Shown here: piece by piece, positions 14,445-27,901 of the stretch | Layout of the letters: every line of letters starts with the position of its first letter | Numbering within the stretch: position 1 is the stretch's first letter | Assembly: GCF_019578655.1 (NCBI RefSeq) | Contig: NC_063259.1 | Span: 30,615,277-30,679,276 of the forward strand | Direction: 5' to 3' | Source of the DNA: Ricinus communis | Lineage: Eukaryota > Streptophyta > Magnoliopsida > Malpighiales > Euphorbiaceae | DNA: 64,000 nucleotides | The notes under the pieces: generated by a model | What the model saw: only the letters and a program-made list of their open reading frames with translations | Databases searched by the model: none | Told to the model about the DNA's origin: nothing | Program-made: the position numbers and the translations under genes

Positions 14445-16030
14445 CAAAGTGGAAAGCATTTAAAAGTATATAAAAGAAAAACTTTCGGATTTAGCTAAGT
14501 TTGCTATTACAGGTTCTTGAATTGTTATATTATGAAGATAGGGAACATTCCCAGAAATAGTGGGATTGGGATATGCCAGGCATGCATGTTCATTGGCCTC
14601 AATATAAAGAAGCCGTGTAGGGTGCAGAGAAGTGGACCTTTCCTTATGAATTGTAACTTGCTGTATCTAGCTATGATGAGCACTGTTGTCAGTAATTACA
14701 TGCCAATTTTAAAATTTCAGTCAGCAATATAAATATCGAGATTTACATGCATCATAATTTAGATTAAGTGTTCGCCAGTGTATTTATTAGATTAATGAGG
14801 TTTTCATTTGGGTTTGACATTGTATTGTATTTAAACATTAATTGGTCATATTCTGTCTTCTCATGGGAATATCCTCATTAAAATCAATTTTTTGGACCAA
14901 ACCCACGATTGCAATGTCATTTTTCTTGGTTTACATAAGGACATGTGTACCATGGTTTTCCGTCTTTATACATTTTTTTTTTCCTCAATTGACAATAACA
15001 AATCGTATTATAGTTAATCAACTCCTTATAATTTGGCATCTTCTCCAGTTTGTTTACTTAAACCTTCATTTTTTTCTTTTATATAACTCCATTTTTCTTT
15101 CCGTGCTTTGAGTGCTACATTGAATATAATACATCAGTTCCAAGAAAATGAAAAAAAAATAATAATTAGGAACCCTATTTGACTTAAGAATTGGGCTAAT
15201 CCTAGATAAAGGTTCCTTTATTTGTTATATAATTTTTATTTATTTTATTTTTCAAGTACTTGCCTCCTTTGATGTTCCTTTCATAATTTCATACATGTGG
15301 ACCGCCAATTTTCTTTGTCGTTTATAACATTTAAAAGTGGTCGCAGAATTTCGGTGGATTTTTTTCCTTCATTTTCTTCTGGTGTACAACTAGATGGAGG
15401 CTTGACAAGTCATGTTCATATTAATAACTTTGACCTACCAGTTAATTGTTGTTTATTGCTTATATATTAACTCCTAATTATTCTCATTATCAAAAATTTA
15501 TTTTAATTTTAAAACTTTCTTTTTAATATGAATCGGTACTCGTTAAGAGAAGTTCTTACTGTAATAACTAAAATCATAGGAAAGTTAAAAGTTTCAATTC
15601 AGGCTGATTTATTCTCCTTTTGACAATAGTAGTTATTTAGTTTATAAGTTTCAAATCACTAAATGTTGTTTGTTTTTGGGGCGATACTAAATATAAATAA
15701 CTAATGTAACAATCGCAGCTCTTTTTTAGCTGTAATTAGTTTGGTAAGTCAAAGCAAACATAAACTGATTTTTAAAAACAAAAAAAAAAGTAAGATGATT
15801 GATAGTGATGACAAACCATTCAAGCCTGTATCACCTACTGTTACCTAACATATAATTGATTATGAATACCACCCAGGAATTATTTACTTTGCCCCTGCTT
15901 TTCTTGCATGGATGAGTGCCAAAATACTCAAAAGAGAAAAAAGAAATAAAAAAAACATTAGTGTTTATCGCACAATGTACTTAATTAAATGCATTTGACG
16001 TAATGATTTTCAACTAAACACCCGCCATCA

Positions 16031-16771
16031 GTTAACACTATATATATACTGCTTCCCATTGTTGAAAAAACGTGTGTTAGTTGTGTTCTCCTTTTTCCAT
16101 TTTTAAGCTATATTACATCTCTGTCTGGTTTTGTTCTGAGTTTTCTAGATAGTTAGAGGAGAAAAAAGATACAGTCGTGCAGCGCGATAACATTGGTTTT
16201 ATGTAATCTTGAGTCCTGAGAAATCTGCTTCAGCTTGCAGATCCTTGTCTTCTTTGCTTCCTTTTTTATATTTCTGGCATCAGTTTTAAAGATTAATCAA
16301 ATTTAGGAGGTGAGTGTTCTTCTTTTTCAATTTTTTATTGACTGGTATCTTTAGCAATTTCTTGATTTATGTTATGTTTTTAGTGTTAATGTTTGAAAAT
16401 GGCATGCAGTATTAGTTGTTTGATTAATTAACAGTTCTGTCTGTGTTACTAATCCAGTTATATTCGTTCTGTAATCAATTTCTTTGTCTAACCATGAATA
16501 CTACAATTTTAAGCAATTTCTATGGTTGAGCGACTCGAAGCTCATCAGTGTTGAGCCTGTCTATATCAACACGTTTATGAATTGATTGAAAGATGAAATA
16601 AATATGAATACATCAGTCAGAAAAAAAAAGGGAAATTCCATTCTTTTTGATGCTTTGTCTCATCGCACATTTTCCAATGAACTTCTTAAATCTGTTACTT
16701 TCTTGGATAAAACACACTTGGCTAATTGTGAAACCTCAAATTAGTTGGCTTTCAGGTTTAGCTGTTTTGTA
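16031..16771 (+). promoter_or_regulatory. SLAH3: Core promoter, 5' UTR and 5' UTR intron of the SLAH gene
   Basis: A TATA run (16039-16047) is followed by about 230 bp of leader. A good donor (AG|gtgagt, leader exon ending at 16309) and a good acceptor (ttcag, exon resuming at 16756) define a probable intron of about 446 bp inside the 5' UTR, ending 16 bp before the ATG at 16772. Leader introns often raise or pattern expression in plants. The splice sites are seen directly. The effect is inference. Confidence 0.55.
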
Positions 16772-19092
16772 ATGGAAATCGTGGATTTATCAAAGCAGGA
16801 CGAATCCCTTCCAACACTTATCAGACACATATCATCCAATGAAGTGGCTGGCTTTGATAGCAACAGTAATATGGATACTCAGTACCAGCCAAGTGGTTCT
16901 CTTCCTTTGAGCTCATCAGCCACGGTATAGTACACATATTTTATTTCACCATATGCCTTGTGCAACAGAACAGTAAATTGTAGTCTTAGCCTGATTCTGC
17001 AGATACCATTTGTGGGTTTCTGATAATTTTCATTGTTCATAAAGAAAAGGTGAAAAAGAATTAAATAGGTTGAATAATTAACATTTAATTATCACACTAT
17101 GTTACAACAGGGAATTGATACTGCTGCTTTTGCGAAACACTCGGAGGAGTCTCAACCCATCAACCATCAAAGGACGCATTCTATTTCCATTAGCATGCCA
17201 AATTCTCCAATAAGACACAGCTCAGAGGACAACAGAAGAGTACCTTTTGAAGAAATTGGTGAAACAATTCTCAGCAATGGAATTCCAGTTTTTCCTGCTG
17301 CATCTATGATCACCGGCATTCGCACAAATAAAGTAAAATTCCTTTCCCAGCCAATGCCAAAGGGATATGCAGTTGAGGGAGCAATCGACATTGCTAACTT
17401 ACCCTACCATCCGAGTCTAAAAAAGTTGAAAGATAAAAGATATGATTCTTTCAAAACATGGTCTGGGAAATTTGAGAGGCAGTTATCACATTTACGTGGG
17501 AAGCCACGTGAAGATTCACCAGAAAATTCTGTGGAGCATAAATTAGATAAGGATGCTTTACCTGTAGATCGATACTATGATGCATTGGAAGGTCCTGAAT
17601 TGGAGAACCTTAGGGTATGTGCTTTAACTGGCTTATGACTTCAATCCAAATTAATTTTTCACATCTTTTCTGATAGATTAGTTTTTCTGTTGCTATTTCA
17701 CAGGCCTCAGAGGAAATAGTTCTACCAGATGATAAAACATGGCCATTTCTTCTCCGGTTTCCGATCTCTTCGTTTGGTATCTGTCTTGGCGTTAGTAGCC
17801 AAGCAATCATGTGGAAAACCATGGCAACCTCTCCCTCCACAAAATTTCTCCATGTTAGTCCAAATGCAAATCTTGTCCTATGGTGCATCTCTCTTGCTCT
17901 TTTAGTCCTTGTCGCTTGCACCTATATGCTGAAAATGATTCTCTACTTTGAAGCAGTTCGGCGCGAATACTACCACCCTATCCGTGTCAATTTCTTCTTT
18001 GCACCATGGATAGCCTTACTGTTCTTAGCACTAGGAGTGCCTCCTTCAGTTACTAACAACCTGCCTGCTTGCCTCTGGTACATCCTCATGACTCCATTTC
18101 TGTGTCTTGAGCTCAAGATCTACGGACAGTGGATGTCCGGTGGGCAACGAAGGCTTTCAAAAGTGGCAAATCCTTCAAACCATCTCTCGGTTGTAGGGAA
18201 CTTTGTTGGGGCACTGTTGGGTGCATCAATGGGGCTAAAAGAAGGACCTATTTTCTTCTTTGCTGTTGGGTTGGCTCACTATACAGTCCTATTTGTAACT
18301 CTGTACCAGAGACTCCCAACAAATGAAACACTCCCAAAGGAGCTACATCCAGTATTCTTTCTGTTTGTGGCAGCACCTAGTGTTGCTTCCATGGCATGGG
18401 CAAAGATTCAAGGATCCTTTGATTATGGATCACGGATCGCTTACTTCATCGCCTTGTTTCTATATTTTTCACTAGTTAGTCTCCGCCACTCATTTGTACC
18501 ATAGAACAATTTGCATTCTTGGCTGTGATTGACTTCAAATGCTAACCATGTCGTTCTGTTTTGTAATTCTGCAGGCAGTTCGTATCAATTTTTTCCGTGG
18601 ATTTAAGTAAGTGTGTAACAGACAATGTCGTTGTCTACGTATTCATTAATTTTTCACTTATGCTAGGTTGTCTTACCTTGCATGGTTTGCTGAATGTATA
18701 GGTTCTCATTGGCTTGGTGGGCGTATACTTTTCCAATGACTGGAGCTGCCATTGCAACCATTAGGTACTCAAACGAAGTCACCAATGTAGTCACTCAAAT
18801 TCTCGAGGTCCTGCTCTGTGCTATTTCCACATTAATAGTAACAGCTTTGCTTGTAACAACAATAATCCACGCCTTTGTGCTCAGAGACTTGTTTCCCAAT
18901 GACCTTGCAATTGCAATTAGCGACAGGAAACCAAAACATCATAATCATCTTCATCATATAAAGTGGTTACCACATGGAAGACTTGGAAGCTCAGAAAAGA
19001 AGGAGATTGAAAATTACTTGAAGTATGCAACCTCAGATTGCAATGACATTGAAGCTTCTACAAACCATCCTAGCTCGGAAGATAGCAAATAG
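16772..19092 (+). CDS. SLAH3: S-type (slow) anion channel, SLAH3/SLAH2 type
   Basis: A plasma-membrane anion channel of the SLAC1/TehA fold, which conducts nitrate and chloride out of plant cells and is switched on by kinases in ABA and calcium signalling. Five exons join in phase: 16772-16924, 17111-17614, 17704-18474, 18575-18606 and 18702-19092. They give 616 residues, close to Arabidopsis SLAH3. Residues 1-220 are a long hydrophilic, serine-rich cytosolic head, the feature that separates SLAH2/3 from SLAH1/4. The ten-helix pore domain follows from about residue 230, with family segments such as LLRFPISSFGICLG, WPFLLRF and EVRREYYHP-like FEAVRREYYHPIRVNFFFAP. A short basic, histidine-containing C-tail ends the protein. 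An upstream TTG-initiated extension of the first frame was not used because the ATG at 16772 gives the family N-terminus. SLAH2 is the alternative assignment. Confidence 0.93.
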
Positions 19093-22000
19093 TAAAGCCT
19101 GTTACATATATAGAATTTAGACTTATGTCAGTTTAATTAGGAGATGCTTGCCATTTTCTAATTCTTCAACCTATAGCCATGGGAGGAACACAAAATCCTG
19201 GCACATTTTGATATAGTTCCAGTGAGCATGTGCTGAGAAGGAAATGAAGATTTATGCGGTAAGTTTTATGTAGCGTATAGGAACTATGATATGTATTGAT
19301 AGATTGAGGAGATTCTGGGAGGTCTGCTCGGAGATTGTCGGGTTGAGTCCAGTGAGTGTATTTACAAAATGAAGGAGAAAGGCGGTCAACGTGGGATGCT
19401 GGCATTCCCACTATGAAGCCCAAGTAGATTATAAAATTAAAGAATTGAGAGGAGCCTTACCTTTTGTGTATTAAGTATTTATAAGAATTTATATTGAAAT
19501 TTTTTATATAATATATTGGACTTTGACCTACTGAATGATATTACTATATATATATATATATATAATATATATTTTTATCCTAAATTTACGACTAATTAAA
19601 TGGATTATCATCCCTCATATGCTATTAAATATTAGATAAATTATTTGATATTTAATAATTTATAATATTAATCAATAAGTGATAAATAATTAAGAAGTGA
19701 AGTTATCTGATATCGTAATTATAAATAAATGACATATGATGATTTGATTAGAAAGAAATGCAGCTAATTTGAATAAAATAAATAAACAGATTGTACTTAA
19801 ATTGCTATTAAACGATTTGAGTTTAAATGAATTCATGATGGGTTGCTCAAGAATAAAATAAAGTAACACTAATTTGAAAAAAAATGAAATTAATCGGTCG
19901 TTTAGTTTCGACTGATTAATAAAAGACGTGATTTCAAGCTACGAATGGAAAATTATAGTGTCCGTTAATACTAACTGAAGGAAAACGATGAAGGTAACAA
20001 AATGAACATCTCTTTGGTTGTTTCTTCTTTTCGTTTATCTTAAGAGGAAAAAATAATAATAACTAGCATTTACTACTCGCCATAATTGAATTGCATTACG
20101 CTACGTATGCCCTAGTACCCGCCTTTGAGATGGAACAGAATTATAATGGGCCAAGAATTTCGGACGAGACCCAACTCAGGTCAATGGACTATAAGATTCG
20201 AGGCCATTAAAAGGGCTTTATAAAGTGATCCGAGGCTAATGGGCTATGAGACCGAAGGCCATTATATGTGACCTGTTTCACATTTAATAGCAGTAACTAT
20301 CAGCATTACAGTTTAGAAGGGAAGGCGGCGTCCAAAAGCAGTACGGGTTGATTTCTAACTTTGCGAATTGGACAGGAAGCAAATGGTGAACATTAGCTGG
20401 TGCAAGATTTTTTGCAATCCTATCCCCTCCTCAAAAACAGCTAAGACCTTAACAACTCACTGATATTGACCCTGCACAGTATTATCTAATACATGTTACG
20501 TATGTAGCAGAACATTATGTCTGGACATTGAGAAGTTATTTGAACTATTCATTGTCCTCAAACTCTTAACAATGATCTTAGTCTGTATGCATCCGACATA
20601 TACGGCATGGAAGTAAGGCCTTGGTCCCCCTGCTCTCTTTGTTTCAATCCATTTTCTCCACTTCTTCCATTAAATACTCAGACCCGTCATGAAGTTGCCT
20701 CTTGATCTTTTTGTCATATTGGACAATGACGATTAAGAATGAAACTTCTTTACCAAGACCAAAAGTAAACAGTTGTGTGTTTTTGTTGAATTGTAGGTAT
20801 TTGTCTAACCTTTTAGACTACGAGAAAAGCGTTAGACTTAGACTTATCTTTCTGTTATTTGGCCCAATGGTAAAAATCTCCACAATAAATCATGTATGTG
20901 GGATATTATTAGGAGAAAATTGCAGAAGTCCCATATCCTCATCTCTTAATGTGTAAAGTTTTTGGTGACAACAACTGTTATTAAGACATGGAATGTCCTG
21001 TTAGTCTAGAAAAAGCGATTGGAGAATTCATAGCAGAGACAAGTAGCATGTAAGAGGTCTCGGTCCCCCACGAAAGTAGGTCGATATTAGCTACAAGAAA
21101 AAAACAAAACCCATAAAAGCTAACCCTTGGGGTATGCTACTTTTCCGGAGAAGCAGAAAATCCAACAAGGAAGACAAAAAGAGGTACATAGAAACAGAAA
21201 ATCAATGTTGTCCAACTTTGTATTTTCTCCTGGCACATTTTATCACTGTCTCCCTATCCTACTTAGTTCACATGTGATCAACTTCTCATTCTGAGCCATT
21301 TTCTCTTCCAACCTTCAATGGTTTACATTAGGCCAGCTATGCCTTCTCTTTTCTGTTATTCTGAAGCCTTCAACGTTGCTAAATTGGCCTATATTAGGAG
21401 GCCAAGATACATCACATACTGGACCCCATTTGTTGGGGGGACCAGATAAATTCACATTTCTCTCCAAGCCCTTGATTTTACACAATCATCCATCCTCCCA
21501 GAAGCTTGGCTTTAATTGGACTATGCAATGCTCAAGTTACCTGGTTAAATTTGAATCTCTCTTTTTTTTTTTTTTTTTTTTTTAATGTGATGAGTGCAAG
21601 AATCTGCATAGGCATGTGGCCAAATGACATGACTGCAATTCTTGCTCACTTTTTGGTTAGAGTTAAACATTTTCCTTGATCATTCCCAACATTCAATCAT
21701 TGTTAATCCTAGCATTGTGACGGGTTGATTTGGTCAAGTATAAAACAAAATTATCAGCATAATTATAGAACACAGAGAATTGTATGCTTGAATACTGCTG
21801 CAAAAGGTATCGGCATTAAACAAGTCCAGTGACATGATTGTGTTCCAAAATTAAGCCACAAGTTTGGTGTGAGGAAATGCTTTTAAGGGGTCTACCTTAC
21901 AATGATACAGCTAATACTGACAATAAGAACGGAAAAAATGCAACCTGCCTCTCTCCTTAGGGCACCTCAGAATCAGAGTTTACCCAGGATTCAAGCATAT

Positions 22001-23640
22001 CGATGGCTTAGAAACCTTTCTTTTATTCCATTTTCAAGCTAATTTGGTTGCCTCAGTTTGTGCTCTGGCATTGCTCAGCATAAGAAAAGAATGGGACCTT
22101 TTATTTCCCAGTAAGCCAAATATGTAAAATCAGAATTCAGAAAGTAGAGAGGAAGGAATGTGTGTAAATTAAACAAAAAAGCTGATCCTCTTTTCCGTCA
22201 GTGCTGTTTCTCTCTGTATGTCTCTTTCTTTCTGTCCGTCTCTAATTTGGTTATCCTTGATGGGAAGAAAGCTGAGATACTGACTTATCAAATTTAGTGA
22301 GACGTGAAGTGGAGTGTTTTTGATTAGTCATATCAACTTTGTTTCCCATTTATTTAAATAAAAATCTTGAACATTATGTAGGATATCTTGGCCTCCTATT
22401 TCACTGTTAGATTACCTGCTTCCAAGAATGATGTTCTAATAATACTTGTTTATCAGGAGTTTCCTATCCCAAATTCGTCAACTGCCTAAGAGAATAAAAA
22501 ATTGTCACGATTTTCAGTGGGAATATAAGAAAAAAGAGAACAAAAAAACTTGCCTAAGAGTTTCACTAATAATGGACGTGCAAATAACCAATTGCCCCAA
22601 GTGATAGCTAATTGAACTGTGCCACATACTGATCTACCTGACTTCCATTTACTGTATGAAAGAAATTGCGAGACAAAAGGCATGTGAGAGAAATGTTGGT
22701 TTGTGGATATAAAAGAATTCTGTTCCCTGCATCATCCATCTTAGTGGCATATAGCAAATAAAGAAAAACTGGCTATAATATAAATTAGAACTAGTAGGCA
22801 AGGCAACGTTTAATAATTGCTTTAGCTGGTAGACATAAAAGAAGATGCACGGCACAATATTGGGCAAAATGTTTCAAGAAACTTGCAAGTCAGATTAACA
22901 ACTAGCTGACTAAGTGAATGAGTTTTCAAAGACTAAATTCCTAGTTTGCAAGTTGTTTTATGATTATTTTCTTCAACTTCCCCTGCTGCTTTTTAAGGGT
23001 CAAAACATTATGCATGTCACTTCTAAATGGTTCCACATGAACTATATTTTGGCTATTTGAGAACAATAACAAAAGTTCCCCCCTATCCTGTTCTGTTGAT
23101 ATTTTCAATGAGTTGCCTATAAGGATTTGAAATGTAGACTTTTTGCATCATCATACTTCAGTCGGTACCGAACAGAAAAAAATGATCATTTCAAATTGAT
23201 GAAAATGAAAATTTCCAATTACGAGCCAAAGGGCAAGAAAGGGTCCTTTGAATTATTACTACTGACTAGTTGTTGAGTAATTGGTTCTGCAGAATTTCAT
23301 ATCAAGCATAAATAGTTTCAGTATCACGAACGAGCCCATCTAATATAAAAATCTCGACTACTGGAATATCTGGAAGCTGAAAAGAACAGATATTAATCCA
23401 GCATCTAATAGGAAAAAGAAAAAAAAATGCCTTCAAGACAAGATAATGAACCTGAACAATTTCAGAAAATAATGGAGATATGCCACGAGTAAAGTAATCC
23501 TGATATCATTTAAATAAAGCTCCACAGATATAAGGGATAGAATCTTTATACAATGTTTGTTTTCAAGGAAATCAAGGGAAAGAAAAGGGAAGAGAAGGAA
23601 AATCTTTTCCCATAAAAGAAAAGGACAAAAAACGAAATTT
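19093..23640. other. Intergenic spacer between the SLAH and MAKR genes
   Basis: No gene could be supported. A TA run lies at 19545-19566. Around 20100-20300 there is a GC-richer patch with two degenerate copies of an approximately 50-bp unit (ATGGRCTATRAGAYYSRAGG-like). A poly-T tract is at 21561-21583. An open frame at 20702-20956 (84 codons) contains no motif I recognise. The patch at 20100-20950 has the look of a decayed transposon, but I cannot assign a family. Confidence 0.4.
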
Positions 23641-23881
23641 TAATTTGTTTCTCTCCTCAGGCTAGAATTTTCCATGACCGACGATCCACACAGTCTTTTC
23701 TCGTCCCTCCCTCACAAAACAAATTTACATTATCCTCACAGCAAGAAGAGAAAAAAAAAAAACAAAAAACAAGTGGCTGCTGATCTTTCTTTGTTCCCCT
23801 CGTTTTCTGTCTTCCCATGTGAATATGGACATTGCTGGTTTCTTCTCTTTCATTTTCTTTCTATTGTACAACAGCCTCATT

Positions 23882-24672
23882 TCATTTCTCTGAAAATAAC
23901 ATAACAATAAAGAATATCAGAACCTGATGTTTAATGCAATTATATAAGATAGATGGATTAAAGCAGTAACTAAATATATAATGTAGCAAAACTATAACTA
24001 GAGGAGAGTCTACTTACCGATGGATTTTTTGCAATGGAGAACTGCCTCATAAATTGAGCTCTCAGAATCACAAGACCTCCGCCAATCATCAACAGAGTAA
24101 GCTACACTTATTCTTGGAGATGCTTCAGCAGAATACATCCACCTCTTCATTACCTGAACTTTTGTATCCATTTTTTCAGCTCTAGTACTTGACCTGTGAC
24201 CTCGAATCCTTCGATATAATGGTCTAAGAAAATCAAAATACTTCTGAAACATCTGCTTTGATAATGTCCGACACCTTCTCAGGGAAGAACAGCGAGTTTT
24301 CCTACCTGAGACCACAACTTTTGGTGCATGCGAAGAGGCAGGAAGGGCTGAGGCTGAATCTGAAACCTCGTAACTCTCAATTTTCAACGGATCAACAAAA
24401 ATAGGCATGACATAACCATTGGAAAAGAGCTCATCAGCATGGACCACAGTCAGAGGAGACTGTGAAGTAGGGAAATCAAATTTAAAGTCCTGAGAATTTC
24501 TGAAGAATCTCTTAGAGGGTGGCATTCTTGGGTCCATCTCGATGAAGGAAGCTTCATCAGATGCATCAAGGGAGGCCCTAAGGGAACTGTCGAGGCTTTC
24601 CAGAGATGGTTTCAGGTTTACTAGCCAGCTGTATGAAAAACTCTCAATCGAAAGGGGTTGAGAAGTTTCCAT
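23882..24672 (-). CDS. MAKR6: Membrane-associated kinase regulator, MAKR6-like
   Basis: MAKR proteins are small, largely disordered plant proteins related to BKI1. They sit at the plasma membrane through basic patches and modulate receptor kinases. The ATG at 24672 gives the family start METSQPLSIESFSYSWL. Exon 1 is complement 24018-24672. It ends at a strong donor (ATCG|gtaagt) and joins an acceptor (ttttcag) to a second exon that carries only 8 coding bases, complement 23882-23889, giving 220 residues ending CKKSIEK. Without splicing the frame would end CKKSIGK three codons later. Visible features are the RMPPSKRFFRNSQDF region, a basic stretch with RKTRCSSLRRCR and RPLYRRIRGHR (probable membrane-binding patch), and the C-terminal SSIYEAVLHCKKS motif shared across MAKRs. 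Member 6 is favoured by local gene order as well as sequence. MAKR5 is the alternative. Confidence 0.88.
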
Positions 24673-25930
24673 GAGATACTTACTCAAATAAAACAAGATG
24701 TAGGAGAAGATGAACGAGATTACAAGAACAATAAGGGAAAGAGATACAGAGTAGGTAATTAGCAAAGGTCCTCCACCTATCAAATATATCTCAAAAGGAC
24801 ATATGTATATATATATATACCACCATGTATATCCTATTTCTAACAATTGCTTATGTGGCTGTCTGGAAATAGACAATGGTTTTTAATATTTGAAATAAGA
24901 AAAAGGGGGAAAGAAACAGAAATGTGTACCCCCACAAGCACCCATTATCTACTGATGCATCACACTTTTGCCCCACTTGTTCTTTATTCATATATATTTT
25001 CCAAACTTCACAGGGAAGATGGTTTCTCTTTACAACACAAGTAAGAATAAGTAAAAAAAATTAAATTAAGGTTCATGCATATTCTATTCTTTAACAACAT
25101 TTAGCACAATGAGGGATTGAGAGAAAGAGAAAAGAAAAAGAATAAAGGACAAGTCCTATGCTTTAAACATATCTAACAAACCCATATTCCATAGATGTAT
25201 TGAAAGGCAATTAGTGTTTATTGGAAGCAGGTTCATGCACACTCTATTTTTTTTTTTATCCAAGCAGCTTCTAAAGCTAGAATAAAGGGAATACAACCAG
25301 TCTCATGCTTTTGAATGTTTCTCACTAACCTATAGTCTATACATTCTAGACAAAATTGTTGATCTCACTTTTCTTGCTTTAAATTTTGTCTCCATCTTTA
25401 CACAAATTCATGATTCTGACGTTCACATCCTAACTGCAACAGCACAAGGTTCAAAATAAAATGATGGAACACTTTCTTTTTTCTTTCTTATAAGATAATG
25501 TTATGTGCAAGCCCTGCTATATGTACAGCTAGATAAAATTAAAAAATGTTAGTAGGTCCCCAAGATGCTCAAATTTTTATTTCTGAATTTAATATCTCAA
25601 TTACATTATATATGATAGGAGGGGTCAATTCAGAATAACTTTTATATGCTTGAAAACAATAATTCTTGAGCAGGATTAACGAGTACTAACATGTCAATGA
25701 AGTAGCATTTAGGCATAACAATTGTAATAAACAGACATTAACTTCTTGGAAGCTGTTACTAGATGTGAAGTTCAGATTTCCAATCTAATTTTCGTAATAT
25801 GAATATCAAATAAATAGATAAGAAATCCGGGCGTCATCTTGTAACAGCTCAAAAATTAGTAGATATTTGAAAAAAGGAACAGAGACTTATAGTCATCAGA
25901 AAGATTAACAAGCAGCATTGAAGAAAAACA
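24673..25930 (-). promoter_or_regulatory. Upstream region of the MAKR gene
   Basis: A TATA-like alternating run (24797-24822) lies about 130 bp upstream of the MAKR start codon on the minus strand. An in-frame hydrophobic extension of the MAKR frame up to 24876 runs through this TA run and is not believable as protein. Nothing else is supported to 25930. Confidence 0.35.
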
Positions 25931-26960
25931 TTTAAAGTCTTCTCTCGTTCACTACAGCATTAAAACAAATACAATAGGACACTGGACATAAATTCCATTG
26001 TACATTGGTCTCAGTAGAGAAAATAGACAATATCAAATGATACCCAACCTCATACGTAGCTACATTATTGTCCTTTGAATCAGTTAAACAGATACATTTG
26101 AGATCTGAAAGAGAGGGAGATGCAGAACAAATTATCACTAAGTTCTCTTGGTGCAGAAATTTCAGGCTTTTGCAACCACTAACAGTCCGAGTGGTGGTGA
26201 GCTCCAATCTTCTCAAAACTTAAATGCTTGGGAAAGTAAGGTCCTTTTCACTCAAACCATAACTAATTATTGTTTACATACAATCTTGAAAAACAAAAAT
26301 TAGCAGACAAGGGTCCCCCAAGGATGTCGGAGAATGAAATGGACAATGACCAAAGTTTCTGGGACAAAAGCCAAAAATAGAAAGTGACTTGAAACCAATT
26401 GGTCCCCCAATGGCATCCCCTCTAGGACATTAGGCAATTGCTAAAAAGCATCCATACTTCAACACAGCAGTTAAATTCCAAGCAGATGCTTCTGGTGAAA
26501 GATTCTGTTATAACCTAGGATAAGTGGGTCTCCATTAATACATCAAACAAACATGTTATTACTATGCAATTATAGTGAAGGAGAAAAAAAGGGGGACATC
26601 TTGCTGACACTGAAAAAGTTGAATTTACAGAAAAATCTCTATCTAACCATACTTTACTTTTAGCCAATCAAAACACAGTGGGATATAATTCACAAAAAGT
26701 AGTCAGTTTCGAACACTTATCCGCAATCTCCATTAACTAATCAAATAATACAATAGAATTGCAACATACTTCAACATTGATTAAGATAAATAACTTTATT
26801 TCTGACCAGGTAGATTTGTTAAGCAAAACTGTATTCCAGATGTCATTGCTTATGGAGTGACCATAACCTACAACTAAAAGCTCGGTTAGTGTATCTAACA
26901 CAATATCGATGCAGACAGATTTCTCCTCAACGTTTGAGGAAACCTGGTGACTAAGAGAAT

Positions 26961-27437
26961 TCAGGTTCTTCCGCCAAGAAGCACATATATGGAATGAGGC
27001 TTAATTTTTACAAAGCGGGAAAGGGAATGTGGGTATACCTGTTTCAGAACAATATATAGTGTAAATATCATTTCATGAGATCTAAGAATACAAAGGCATT
27101 CCAGAAGCTGTGCAATAGCATTGGCGCAAACAGGCTCCAAGATCATGTAAAAAAAACACCTATCACCACCCCAAGAAGCATGAGTGGGTAGCAATCCTGC
27201 GCATATTGAAATGAACCAAGGCAAAAGCTACTACCAAAATTGACCAGTGCTACATTCATATATCTGGTCAATGAGGGGAGAAGGAATCCACAAAATACAA
27301 TATATACCCAAATAGGAACTGAAACTGCAGCCGCATAGAGGACCATCGCCATCAGGTCCAGGTGCAACAATTGATAGCTGAATACTTGAGACAGCATCAG
27401 GCGTCGATGGTAGAATGGGCACCAAGTTCAGGTTCAT
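26961..27437 (-). CDS. Unidentified two-exon reading frame
   Basis: I do not recognise this gene. An acceptor (ctctcacag) stands directly before an ATG at 27437. Exon complement 27308-27437 ends at a GT donor (gtatat), and exon complement 27039-27196 begins after tgcgcag. They join in phase, and the reading frame stays open through LSIVAPGPDGDGPLCG and THASWGGDRCFFYMILEP. A second good donor (ACAG|gtatac) follows at 27038. If that is not used, the frame ends at 26961 and gives about 122 residues. Coding-like composition and clean splice signals argue for a transcribed unit. It could also be an exon pair of a lncRNA or of a pseudogene. Function unknown. Confidence 0.3.
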
Positions 27438-27901
27438 CTGTGAGAGTTAACTGACCGGTGGAAACAAAAGGCAAGCAAAATAACATCCAACTGCCACCTT
27501 CCTTCAAGGCTACATTGTGAACCAGTCAGGTGGAAGGGATGAAATCTTACAAGGCAGTAGTGGAAAATGGAAAATTCAGCTGGACCTTCAGCTAAATCGG
27601 TCAAGATACTTCACAGAGTCTTGACCTCTGTGCATCAGTGTTCCTTTCTGAACCCTGCTATATGAGCTAAGAATGGAAATATTATAGAATGAGGCAATTC
27701 AAAGTACCATAACCTGCAGCACCATAAAAGATCTTGTTTACCAATTTTTGGCCTGTAAGGTAACAGCAGAGAACCAACTTACACTCCATATAAATGTATC
27801 ATGAGATGCACCCGTGGATGTTCATTTAGACTAAAGAAGGAATATTACATTTTAACACCTGTATCCATCTTTAAACACAACTACTATACGACCAAATAAG
27901 C

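Larger units (their letters stand above)
2861..16030. other. Gene-poor AT-rich interval (13 kb)
   Basis: I see no supportable gene here. The longest open frames (about 60-90 codons) have no recognisable motifs, no consistent splice partners and compositions expected by chance. The stretch holds simple repeats: poly-T near 6442-6457 and 10750-10768, TA runs at 12402-12424 and 14397-14442, and very AT-rich blocks around 12480-12960. A pyrimidine/purine-rich block occurs at 7505-7700. I saw no tRNA, and no recognised transposon protein. Old non-coding transposon remnants or lncRNAs could be present and would need expression data or a repeat library to see. Confidence 0.5.

Noticed and set aside
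24673..24876. N-terminal membrane extension of the MAKR frame
   Set aside because: It reads through a TA repeat and the leader. The family start is the internal ATG at 24672.
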